Positions 33,325-47,400 of a DNA stretch of 64,000 nucleotides are shown piece after piece. Both the position numbers and the translations under genes were made by a program. Numbering within the stretch: the first letter of the stretch is position 1; every line of letters starts with the position of its first letter. Source of the stretch: Chaenocephalus aceratus (Eukaryota; Chordata; Actinopteri; Perciformes; Channichthyidae); contig CM043800.1 of assembly GCA_023974075.1 (NCBI GenBank), forward strand, positions 32,672,952 to 32,736,951, in the 5' to 3' direction. The notes below the pieces were generated by a model. That model had not been told where the DNA came from and did no database searches. It saw only the letters and a list, made by a program, of their open reading frames with translations.

Positions 33325-34610
33325 CACTGCAGTATTTGCAAACAATAGACCAGGTGATAGAGGGCAGAGACCACTGGAGCATATTCAGAAATGCAGTCGG
33401 ACACCGAACCTGGCACACACTCATACGCAAATACGTTTGGCGGTGTAATGTGAACAAAGGCTCTGCAGGAAGCACATGCAGGAGCACCATCATAGAGGTT
33501 CACTGGTGAACTGTATGCACTAAAAAGATTGCTTTGAATAATGGCTATATATAATGGCTACTGTATATTACTATCCCTGTTGTGGAAAACAAATGCCTTC
33601 ACTTAAGTGAGGTGAAGGTAAAGCTCTGAGGAACAAGTATCATATACCCACTTGGGTTTTTCCACTGTATGCAACTTTATCCATTTACCTCACTATGTTT
33701 ATTATTTTATATTATTTCAAAAAACGTTAAAAAAAGATTCAATTGTAATAGTGCCCAACAGAACGTAAAGGGGTTGAAATTCCGCTCAAACAGCATAATG
33801 AGTTCTTTAATATTTATATGTACGTACAGTAAAGGATGCTTATGTACCCAATGTCCACTTGTATTACAGTATGTTCACACGTTGGTGTTACAATCGTGAA
33901 AATGACAGTTTGGGCACTTCTTGTTATACCAGGAGCAGCTGTGATCAAAGCCCCTAATGCAACATGGCATGCAACTAATTATTTACAAGAGGACATGACT
34001 GCTTTGTGTTACCATATAGATGTTTCGTATAAACATAAAAGCACACACACACGAGCGACTGTATGTGTACACACACTTTAGCCTCTGCTCGGAGGCTGGC
34101 TGCTCACCGGGGTCATTCACTCTGCCGCGCTGCCGCAAAGTGAATTTGACAAATTGAGCCTCAAGTGTTTGCTACAGAGAGCCTTGGATCTAAAGTACTG
34201 CCAGTCTCTGCCATACACTTTTGTTACGAAACATAGCAAGGATTTATCAAACGGATCTGTTTTGAAATGCCTGGTACGCAAATGGGTCTTCGAGAGAGAA
34301 AAGCTGCTTTTACATGTCTCATGAAATAGACATGCTCTTGTTTCTGCCTTTGGATCAAACGGTTGACGAATATTCCACTGATGGCACAGGAGAAACTAAT
34401 GGCATGTTGGCCATTACCGCATGCTTGCATCAGCCATTTGCCACAGCCCGTTCACACTGTAATATAGTGGGATGTGTGCCTCTTTAACAGGTGTGCGAGT
34501 CAGCCAAGGTAACCAGCTGTTGGGTCGCCTCCTCTCTCACCTCTCTCACCCCCGATGTCTGAAAGAAACTGGAACACTTACAGCATTAGTGGCAGGAAGT
34601 ACCACAGGTG

Positions 34611-34611
<1 letters not shown>
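33325..34611. other. Unique non-coding DNA
   Basis: No recognised gene or mobile element. Confidence 0.6.
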
Positions 34612-34655
<44 letters not shown>

Positions 34656-34696
34656 TGCGTGTGCGTGTGTGTGTGTGTGCGTGCGTGTGTGCGTGT
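34612..34696 (+). repeat. Imperfect (GT)n repeat with CG interruptions
   Basis: GT repeat with several GTGC steps (GTGCGCGTGCGTG), so Z-DNA-prone. Confidence 0.95.
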
Positions 34697-37600
34697 TACC
34701 TGTCATAAAATACCCAGCCTCACCCGAACACTGACATGCCTAGCAGGTGTGCGAGGAGCCTCGTCTGATCTTGGAGACCTTTCAAACTTTGATAAACTGT
34801 GATTGGAATTTGATTTATAGCTAGGTTAGATGATGTTTTTGTTTTAACATCAGCTTAAAGGAAGTGTACGTTGCACCCGTCCTAGCACAAGAATGAGTTT
34901 CAACAGATATGTGTGAAAGCTACTTGAAATAGAAATGATGCATGGAATTCCCCTTCTTACTGGGATTTGTGTAGTTTTAAAATCATTTATTTTAGTTACA
35001 ACATTACCTTTTTCTGCCAACATATACATCTGTACAGTTTAGCATCTCCAGACCTCAAACTCTTAGTATGTTAATTTAGTTGTGTCTTATTGTGAAGTAC
35101 TTGGTGGCGTCTGATCTAGAAAGGTGCGATTTAGATAATTGTTGCTTTGTTTACTTTGCTGATTCACTGTGGAGCAGCTTTCCTGTAAAATAAAAGCTTC
35201 CTCTTTTATGGCATTTTTTCATAAACTGGCATTTATTGATTTAAATTGATGAGTGAAATGACCTGGGTTATTAAAGTAAAAGCGATGCTGGACAATGGCT
35301 GTGAAAATAAGATACCAATTGAATTTCTTTTTAAGCAACTATAAAACTGCAGAATTCTCCAGGGCATGTTGTTGTATTTATTTGAGTAACTCCAAAGATT
35401 CGCCTTCACTCAGTCGAAAAGAAGTTTGCCTTTTCTATGTGTGGCTGTTTTGAGTCTATTTACTGACATATTCATCTTTGACCTGCAGCAATGACTGACA
35501 CTCAACTCTTGTCACAGCCACGTCTCATTCTGCACCACATGTTTATTTTGAACAGCATTATGAAGGGTTGAGCATTGCATTAATATTTAGGAACTGGCTA
35601 CCACTGTAACAGGAAGTGTACGGTATACTGATGAGCTCATATTGCCTGCAGTCAACTCTGACCCTCAGAGACAGTGGAGAAGGCAGAGCGCTGTGGAGGG
35701 TGGAGAGCTGCATCAGTCATCAAGGTGACGGGGGTGCAGAGATGACCGCTGTGCTCTCCACCCTGCACGTCTGTCACGCCTCTGACCGCCGTCGAGAGCG
35801 TAACCTTTGCAAATGAGGAGCGGCGAGCGATGCACAAATACATGTTTATTCAGGAAGTGATCTTACGGGAAGGGGCTTCTAAACCCTGCCATGTTCCAGA
35901 ATGAGTTGTAGACATTTTGTGTCCCGCCACCACAGGAGCATTTACAAGGATACGCTGTAGGTGATGACCCCAAATGAGATCTACTGCAAAGCCAAAAAGA
36001 ACAGGAACATGGAGGAGTTGATAGGAATCACTTGCTCTCTTTATCAAACGGCATCTTCTTTGTAGAGATGAGCTGCTTGAGACGGTTCGAGCTGAACATA
36101 CCAAGCAAAGTTCACAGAGGTTGTTATACTTGGCATTCATTCACTGTTTGTAGCTGTGAGGCGTGGGCCGGGCGGCTGGGATGCGCCTGTGACCTGTGGC
36201 ATCATGTAATGTGTTTGACAAGTATTTCCGCCCGGCATAGCACAGCATGGTGTGCCAGCTCTGGCTCCTCTCTATCTGCTGGCTGAGCTTCCTCTCTGGA
36301 TTCCCGGACACATTCTCTCCACCAGCTCTGGTTGCTTTGAATAATGTAAACGGATGGGTTATTACCTCGAGCCTATGCACTCTCTTGAATTTTTAAAGAT
36401 CAAATAAAAGCACGTATAGATAGTGTTTTCATAGTTGTGTGTGATAATTGTTTCGAGGTGTCTCTGGGCAGTCGCGGCTCACGGGTGACAAGCTGGAAGA
36501 GCAGGCTAGCACTGCTGTCTGCCTCAGCGCACCCGCGCCCAGCCGCAACATGCTTGCTTACCCCAACAAAATGAAAAATCAATACATGTCTCCCATCTCC
36601 CCCATCTCTTGCAGGACAATTGACCCTGACACCATGATCTCTCAGTGTGAGTGATATTATTTCCACTAGGTTGGGCAAGAGGTAAGAGACACATTTTTCA
36701 ATAGGAAAGCAGGACACCTCTGAAGGCACCTTCCTGCCCACGGCCGATAAAGTCAAGTGCAGGCCATCGACAACACATAGTTGTGGCAGGTTTAGGGTCT
36801 TTAAGGGCTTGATACCAATCCAGACATGTTTTACTGTGGGTTAAAAACAAGGGGAAGTAGACATTTTAACACCAGTTACTTATTCACCTGTTGTTCATGT
36901 TGGAAAGAACGATTACATTTCTGCAAATTGTAATCATTTAATTTATAAATTAGAGATAGCATTAGGATCTATAATTTAGTGATTATGTTATTTTAGCCAA
37001 TCTGTAATGCTGCCTCAGGCTGGTTTATTATCAAATATATTTTTTCGAAATGCCCTAATTCCATATTTGCATACACAGTAACACCAGGCAAATCTCAGCA
37101 GCCACCAGAAAAAAACATACATCAACAACCTCCTCTCGCCCGCAGATGCATTTTTATTATGGCATTCCTCTGGATTTGGTGGCAGTATTCCTGTTTTTCC
37201 CAACATGCCATAACTCAGAGCCGGGGACACAGACTTCCTGCTGAGGTGTCGCGCTTTGAGCTCTCTCAAACACGGCCTGGTTTTAATGTATTAAAATACA
37301 CTCTGTCAGCACATTTTCGAAATTATGGGCTAGATTAAACGGCAACTTTGACCCACCTGTCAGAAGATACAAGCTTTTTTTGCTGAGAGAGATTAATGCT
37401 TTGCTCTAACATTTTCTCCTGAACCCCCCTGAATGTTAATCAGAGCCCAAGAGCAGCAGTCGGGAGATTGGTCATTAGGTGAGGTGGAACACATTGATTT
37501 TTAATTTTGACATGCAAATTTGTTTGCCTCCCTATTTGTACAGTAAGCTGACCTGCTTGCGTTCCTCTCAGCACTTCTCGGCATCATGGGATACTTTGTT

Positions 37601-40600
37601 TCAAAGTGAGTGATTAGTTTACCTTTCTGGCAAGTTGTGTGAGAGTATGACTTTACTGGTAGCTGTGAAAGGAAGATTTAAAGCTCGACTTCATAATCTA
37701 CAACATCATCTGTGAGATATGGTGACATTGAAGAATATAAATATGCATTTCAATACATATAAATGTTCTTATTTATAAAACATGTTACAGGCATACATTT
37801 TCCGATGGTACATAACTGTGCACTTGATACACATGACTTATAGTTGAATGAAATAGAAACAAACAATACGAATATCCACAAAACTAATCACAAAAACAGT
37901 ATAAATCAAAAGTTAAACAATTCTAGTTTTAGTTTTTCCAAAATGTTGTAGTGGCATTGTATGATTCTATTACTTGCTGACTATTTAGACAGAAATGCAA
38001 AAACAAATTCTCTTTGTGTACAAATATTTGAGTTTAAGACAAGGTTTTTATTAAAGTTATTTTTGATCAAAATGATTGAAAGATTGGAAAATCAAAATAA
38101 AAGAATGTTTTATTATGTAAAATAATCATATTGTTAAACCAACCTTAATGCAGCAATAACACTAAATACTATGTGATCTTTGCATTCAAGTGCAAATTGG
38201 GACAAAACAAGAGTTTTACAAAATGTAAAAAGAAATTCAAACAACACCCTTGTTGGTTGAAGAATGACTGACAGACTAAACACTGTAGAGGAAGACATTA
38301 GGTCACAAACCTGACCTTGCACCTCGGCAGGGCACTCGTTGCCTCCATAACTTCCTGAAGCATGCGGTCGATGCCGGAGGAGGAGGTGGCCATGTTTCTG
38401 ACCTCTCATCCCCACCTCCTTAACAGCACTGAGAAACAGGCCTGGAGGCGAGCGTGGATCAGGCCCCTTAGGAGAAGTATACCAGTGAGAGGAATAAACA
38501 AGCCCACAGAGGGAAGGAAACACCATGTTTGCAGTGTGGAGGAGAGGGTGGGGGTTTATATGGATAAGAATAGGTTATACCTGAGGCTCAGCTCCAATTG
38601 ATCCATTCACCTTCACTCACACCTCTGGCATCGCTGCTACTGTCTCTGCAAAACACCTGCTCCGTGCAAGTTCTGTCTTTGACTTTCCTCAACACTGACC
38701 TCCTCATCCACATCAGTTTCACTGACCTATGTCACTCCCACTGTTGGAGGATTATCCGGAGGGTTGAACCCATATTTGTATATTTATATGTACCCATATT
38801 TGTATAGGTTCCTCTTATACCTCACACTACTCCTGAACCCTCCTCACTTCCCGCAGCCCCCTGTGAGCATCCTCCTGCTTCACTGCTCAGCCGGAAGAGT
38901 CCCGGCAGCGCGGCGTCTCCGCCTGCCACTGTGAGCGTTGCTTGGAAAGCCCGTTAGCCATATCAGGGAAGCAGATAACTCACGAAACCCGCACTCTGTC
39001 AAGGCGGGTCACACATTTAGCTCAGCAGGCTAGAGCGCCTGTGGCACTGTCAGGCAGAATTAGAAAAAATTAAGACATCCATCCCTGAGACATCCAGTAG
39101 TGAAAGAGAAACAGAGGCAGACACCAGTAGATTGACACATTTGCCACATATTCATTTGAGCGTGTTCATGGGCGCACAGGCGGTGTCAGTGACAGCACTT
39201 TCTCACCTCAGTGACAGTGAGAAAGCCACTGTGATCAGTGCAGTGGAAGGCTCAGCATGGCGGAGTTGGATTAGCTATGATAATATGATGACAGTAATTG
39301 AGCTTGTCATAATTGCTCAATCACTGAGCCTTTCCCCGGGGTCTGAGAGGCAACTGTTAGTGCTGTACAAGCCTTCATTATCCGGGTGTGATATCAGGAT
39401 AATTCACTTACAGTAGTGCGCCTGTCGCTGTGATCATTGTGTGTGCCCTACCAGATTAGGCCACTGAAGAATTAGGATGAAATAATCTTAGCTGTCGCCT
39501 GTGATTTGTAACTTTAACATAAAATGGACTGGTGTAATGAAGGATGTTTTTCATAATTTATGTTTAATATTGTACCTTTTTCAAACTCACATTGCATGTT
39601 CTTCTAAATACTTGCTGTATACAACATGGAGGTGATAAGCTAATGCACCGTCATCACCAGTGAAATCTGCTTAGAAGTGTTTTTTCAGTGATGATTGACT
39701 CGATAACAACCAGAGGGCCGGGAATGAGCACATCACAATGCCCCCCAGCACTTACTGTCCCTCATAGACAAAGACAGAGGATGAGAGGGAGGGCAGGAGG
39801 GAGGGAGAGAGAGAGAGAAATATTAGGACTGAGAGGTGGCGGCGACAGGGACCACCTCACGGCGGAATTTACTGTCAGATTTTTCTCGACAAGAATCTGG
39901 TCCAAAAACCCCCTCGCCACGAACGAGAGGACGGAGAGGAGGGAAAAAAGAGGGAAATTGGAAAAAACAGCTGAGGGTGTAAATAATTCATGCAGACAAT
40001 ATGACTTTTTTATGTAAATTCATTACATTAACCCTCTATTATAATGATGGACGACAGATACGGGTGATGTTTCCTTGGTAAGAGCTAATGGATGACCATC
40101 ATAAATTCACTGCACATTTTATTGTGTTGCCGGGAAAATTGTGCCTGCAGGCAACGTTGTTTACTTTTATGTCGGGGAGGAGGAGAAAAATCCCGCCGTC
40201 TTCAAAAAGGAGAGAGGGGAAAAGAGAATGGGGAGTAGAAATAATGGGGCCCACACAGAGCGCCTTGTTCCGTACCTTCTGCCACGTTTGGAGCAGGCGA
40301 TCCCCCGACTGCTTCGGTGTGTGTTCTTCCTCTTGCTCATCCCTCTGCCTCTCCTTCACCTCGTCTTCTTCCTCCCCTCCAGCGCTGTCTTCCTCAGAGA
40401 ACAGCGGGGTCTAGTCGCATTAGCAGCGCTGCACTCCTCCACATCGCTCCGATTACAGATTACTCACTTTTGCCGCCGCTGTTAGACTTGAAATTTGGTG
40501 AGTTAGAGGGACATCATTTTTCATTACTGTCTTCTGTGAGCAACATGATACTCGCCGGGCACAAGTGCTTGCATGTGGCACCAGTTTCCGTAGAAGATCA

Positions 40601-41514
40601 TGCTTTCGAGAGCTGAAAAATACGAATACAGCTTCAGCCATCAGTGGATCAAAATGCATAATTGATAAGCTTAAAATCGAGTGAAACTGTATGGTGTTTA
40701 ACTGCTGACTTTGAAGCAAATAAGTGTGCAGTTTACAGACTTTCACTTGCTACTATAGTTGTTCACTATCGATGAAAGGCAGAGCTGCTGAGGCCAGATC
40801 AACGCCTGGTTAGCCAGTCAATCATTCCCTTTTCTGCCTTGTAGGCTGCCCCCAGGCCCTGCTCAAATCAACACCCTGCCCTCCCTCTCTTACTGTTTCT
40901 CACTCTCTCTTTTCCCTTTACTCCTCCTATATCCCTCCTCCCTCATCTCCCTCTCCTCCCATCATCCCTCCATCTCTGATTTATCTGGTAATATTGGCTC
41001 CCTAATTAACAGCAGCACCGTATGTCTCATGTGTCTTGTTTTGGGGGGGTTTTAGCATACTAACCTCCCAACCTTCCAGTACTTCTTTCTTATTCCTGAG
41101 TCTATTTGATATAGTAGGCTCGCTCGGAGCAAATGATTAACAACCAAAGGGAAAAGCTAACATACACTTGATAGTCTTAGTGTAGCTTTCAAAGAAATGT
41201 ACAACCACTGGGTTTGTTTATTACACAAAATAAATGAGAGAAAATAATATTCTTTCTTCTTTTCAAAAAGGGGAACCTTAGTACTTATGTGGCATATTTT
41301 ACTGCACATTATAACCTCTTACATCAGTTGATATTACATGTATGTGTTCATGACTAATTGTGGATTGTACAGATGAAAAAAATAAATAAAATGGAGACAC
41401 ACACATCCACTGTGGATGCTGATGTAGAGGAGTAGCAGATGGTGGGAGCCAGCTGTTCCATACCAAGCTGGCAGTGGGCACACATGGAGACACTAAAAGA
41501 CTCACACTCACATC

Positions 41515-41516
<2 letters not shown>
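34697..41516. other. Long unique non-coding stretch
   Basis: About 6.8 kb with no mobile element recognised. Short splice-like microexons (36615-36646, 37572-37605, 40459-40497) are likely chance. A POU octamer ATGCAAAT lies at 37512-37519 in a TTTTAATTTT context. Purine-rich DNA at about 39780-39815 and 40205-40235. Confidence 0.5.
37440..37560. promoter_or_regulatory. Possible regulatory element with POU octamer
   Basis: Contains ACATTGATTTTTAATTTTG and ATGCAAAT (37512-37519) followed by TTTGTTTGCC. Candidate only; conservation unknown. Confidence 0.25.

Positions 41517-41559
<43 letters not shown>
41517..41559 (+). repeat. (CA)n microsatellite
   Basis: About 21 units. Confidence 0.97.
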
Positions 41560-41560
<1 letters not shown>

Positions 41561-42528
41561 CTGGTCCCAGTGCTCACCAGGCTCCCAGCTGGATCTTCAT
41601 GGGGTCACTCCCTCACCTTCCCCAAGGACATCATAAGACAGTGAGCCCCCCCCCACTGCATCACGGGTCACACACCTGCATCACAGTCCAAGGTGCCAAC
41701 TATGGCTGACTTGCCAGCGCCTGGGGAAAACGCGGCCTACTGTTAAAGCAGCATATTGGAAGCTTTGCACTCATCACACATACACACCACGGCACAAGGC
41801 TAAATGGGCCAACTAAGTGGTTAAAGCACAAGTCATATATGGTGCCCTGCATAAGGGCGCCTTGCTAAACACATGATGATAATTACCCACCCAGCTGCCT
41901 GGTGCCATGTGCCATAACTTTTCCCACCCGCACGTTGCTAATTTCTCAATTTGTCCGCCACATTTCCTCTCATTTTACCACACTTAACCTTTCCCGTGGG
42001 CTAATGTACACCTTTCCCAGCCTCTTTGGCAAGTCTGGGCCAAAGTGATGCTTCCTAATGCTTCACTTACCAGCAGAGTCATTCTGTAGATTCAAATGAA
42101 CAAACAGCTCAAATCTCACTGGGGAATTTGATTAATATTACCATGTGCATAAGGAATTGACAACGTGAATGAATAATATGCTTTGTTCAAATGGCAAAGC
42201 AAGCCTTGCTAGGTATTTAGTGGGTTTTGTTTGTGCTTAGAAGTTCCATCCTGTGCCCCTGGCAGAAGCAGACACTTTGTGCAGGACCACTTTGCAGAGC
42301 CCAGCAAGTGTCTGGGGAGCCCGTCTCCATTGCAAGTGCTGGAGGAAAACCAAAGCTTGGCGTCGTTTCCCCCTCTTGTTTGCGGGCACTTGGAGGGTGT
42401 TTATCTAGAAAAGAATAACAACTTGTTTTATTCATGTTGGGGTTTGAAGACACCATGCCCTCCTCCGAGAGGGGGCTCGTCAGCTTTTAGCAGAAGAGGG
42501 ATAGCTGCTTTTTATTTTTTATTGTGGC
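41560..42528. other. Unique non-coding DNA
   Basis: C-run at about 41648-41655; otherwise nothing recognised. Confidence 0.6.
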
Positions 42529-44274
<1,746 letters not shown>

Positions 44275-44295
44275 GTGTGTGTGTGTGTGTGTGAG

Positions 44296-44336
<41 letters not shown>

Positions 44337-44349
44337 TTTGTGTGTGTGC
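44275..44349 (+). repeat. Imperfect (GT)n repeat
   Basis: GT blocks interrupted by GAGTT twice. Confidence 0.95.
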
Positions 44350-44375
44350 AGGACGTGTCTGCTGAAACTAGCACA

Positions 44376-44410
<35 letters not shown>

Positions 44411-47400
44411 CTTCTCCCCCTCTGCATCCAACTTCCCTTGTTCTTTTTTCTCTCAGTGGCAAGCTCGACAACTCGGAACTGCACCTCAGTAGTCGGCTGA
44501 GGCGAGCAGGAGGAAGTAGTCATTCATCCAGTGTGTGTCAACCACAAGTTGACTAGGAGAATGAGCAGGGAAGCAAAGCGATGTCTATTTCTGTCTCGGA
44601 TGAGTGAGGATGGTCAGGGAGGAGAGCGCAGACTACCCACTGAGGGAGACACTGGCTTTCATTGTGAGCTGCAGGGCTATAGGGAGCAGTGATCGGAAGG
44701 CTGGATCTGTTGAATGTGTGTGTGCGTGTGTGTGTGCGTCTCTCCTCTGCACCCAAATGCAACGAATGGCACTCATTAGCCTCATGTTAGCCTTGCTAGC
44801 TGCAATGCCCCGCGGCAATGAGGTCACATACAAGGTCATGACTTGATTACGTGGTAACACACTTGCTCACATTGGTGTGTAAGTAACACATAATCCTAAT
44901 AAATAGATTTCACACAGTTGCAATACTGCAAACTGACACAACAACACTTCTCTTTGGGAAAGATGCATGTTAGGCATATCATCTTAGGATAGAAGTTGAT
45001 TTATTATTAGTTTTATTCATACTCAACGAATGCATATTTCACTACTTAGACAACAAATAAGAAGTAATATACATGTACTGCGCATTTCTACTGATGGTAC
45101 ATTTTAAAGGTTATTTGTACACACAACATATAACAATACACTTAAAGAAGATGCACAGAAGTCATTTTGAAAACACTTCACATCTAAGTGTTTCTCAGGG
45201 TTTTATCTTTAATTTAATGATGTTGGTATTAAGAGAAAACAAGCCTGAGGGGACACCGTATTTCTGTCATCAACGCAGATTTTTTGTTCCTATTGTGTTC
45301 TGTTTAATAATTGTATAGCTACTCTCTTCTACATACTTCCCCGTTAACATCAAAGCACACGTAAGATTATAGAATAGGAGGTTCTATTAATCCTTGCCTT
45401 GCTGATGGTAAGGCAAATATATCTTAGCACTACTTCCATGAAATGTGCTATTTGCAGGGATAATACATATTGTTTCTGGTGACCCCTGACCTTTTTCCAG
45501 GACAACCATCAGGCCAAAAGATGACTTATACATGACAAATATATATGATATGTACTAAGCACATTCGTTCTCCTTAGAGAAAGATCTTCTACCAGTTTAA
45601 ACTCCACGAGCTCTCCTCCAGCATTATTCTCTTTTTTTAATGTCCTTACTTGTTCCCGGAACAACTGTTCATTTATAACACTCCATCACAGAGGTCCTTT
45701 AAGGTTCATCATTTTATAGGTGTTGGCAAATGTGTGTGCAACAGCTGACAGCAGCTGATGTGCTTTGATTTGGGTAGGGCATAGTCCCCGTGTGCCAGCA
45801 AGTTGTAAATCTGCCCCACGGCTATTTAAGTTTGAATTTAAAAAGAAGAATCCAGAATATAGGTGTGTTTGATTAAAATGGCTAAAAATCATATAAACAA
45901 ATCAGCAACTACTAATCTGTGGAATCTCACAGCACGTGTGTCTGTATAATCATCCAGTGTGTGACTTTTAAGGATGTTCATCGGCCATTCTAGGAAAAAT
46001 CGTTATGTCTCAAACATGTCTTTGCATGCCAACATTTATTCAAGTGCTTGTGCGTGCGTGTGTTCAGATTTGAACCTTCGGCCTTATAACAAGCACTGCC
46101 GGCCAATCAGAGGCGGGGATCTCCATGTGAAATGAGTCTCTGTGGGAACACAGTTGGCCCAGCCCACAGCTGGCCAGCCACTGTCACACTGAGAAGCACA
46201 TGTCATTGAGAAGAGACATTAATTGCCTCGGTGCTATGGCAGGACGCTCACTAGCCGTGCTCAGGTGCACCTTTGCTGCTGCCTTGCAAATGAGATGCAG
46301 AGTGTTGGTTACTGTACCTCCTTCCCGGGGACACTTGACCCTGGGGATCCGCCTCGCAGTCCACCCACCCTCCTTCTTTCCTTGCTTATCTCTTCTTCTG
46401 CTTCACCTCCTCCTCTGTTCCCCCTCTGTTGCCTCCAAGACAGCGCAGGACGCCTCCTGATTGGTTGGTAGTCAGCAGGACGGGGTTGGCCCTTTGACCC
46501 TGCAGCCTCCCTTCGCTCCTTCATCGCCTCTCCCTGTCTCCAGCTCCTTCACAAGGGCATTCACGTTGAGATGCGGGCGGTGCAGACGGGGAGAGAGGCA
46601 GCAGCCTGACACCAGTGCTGCCCGGACCATTACCGCAACCTTTGTTGGAGGTGCACAAACCCCTCCCCTCTCATTCTGTTTTTAAAATGGCCCCACCCCA
46701 CACACCCGCTGCTTAGTCATGTTGTTTTTTTCGGTCGCAGCGCCAAGTTTTAATGAGGTGAGACTCCTTGTATACCACTGTGTTGCTGGCTGGGCTTCAG
46801 CAGGCGGTGCTGTTTATTTACAGCTAAAGGTCCGTGCCGCTCAACCTTAATCGACCCAAGCATCGCTCAATCACAAGCCAGTTTATGGAAAACAAAAGCG
46901 CACATGTATACCTGTGCACCACGCTGTGTATTACCTACACACACACACACACACACATTTGGTTTGACTTGTATGTTGTTTGTTCTCCCTTCGCACTGCT
47001 CTCCCTCTTCTTTCACAATTTCTTTGTCCTCCTCCAACTGTCCCTCTTGATTGTTCTTCAGTTAGGTCTCTCCCTCTCATTTCAGAGTTAGTACAAGTAC
47101 ACACTTGCTACGTCACTTGCAAGAAGCCTGAAGCTGAAATCACAGCCCCCTGAGCATAATATGCAAGGTATGGCAGAGCATGACACTGTTAATCTTGAAG
47201 GATTACTTTCTCATGGAGCGATTTGTCACAGGGAAAGTCTATCGTGTTTATGTACTCCGAGCATATCCTCCTGTACCCTGGGTTCCTTTGCCTCTGCTGA
47301 TGAGTGTGCACTTGCTTAGGTGTGGGTGTTAAGATGTTGAATTACTGATCTAGTGTAATTGAGTAGTGGGCCATCTGCTCCGATGTTTATCTTCATTTTC

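Noticed and set aside
34491..34508. 18-bp segment between an AG acceptor and GTAACC
   Set aside because: Too short to judge and the donor is weak.
36615..36646. 32-bp microexon (TIDPDTMISQ) with good acceptor and GTGAGT donor
   Set aside because: Its end phase puts a stop codon at the following junctions (51436/51772). Similar microexons occur repeatedly by chance in this window.
37572..37605. 34-bp splice-like microexon
   Set aside because: Open in all three frames, so the open frame carries no information.
39015..39045. tRNA A-box-like TTAGCTCAGCAGGCTAGAG
   Set aside because: No B box at the expected distance and no cloverleaf, so neither a tRNA gene nor a recognisable SINE.
40459..40497. 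39-bp splice-like segment with strong acceptor and GTGAGT donor
   Set aside because: Phase-neutral and short; open in two frames. It could be a cassette exon but nothing separates it from chance.
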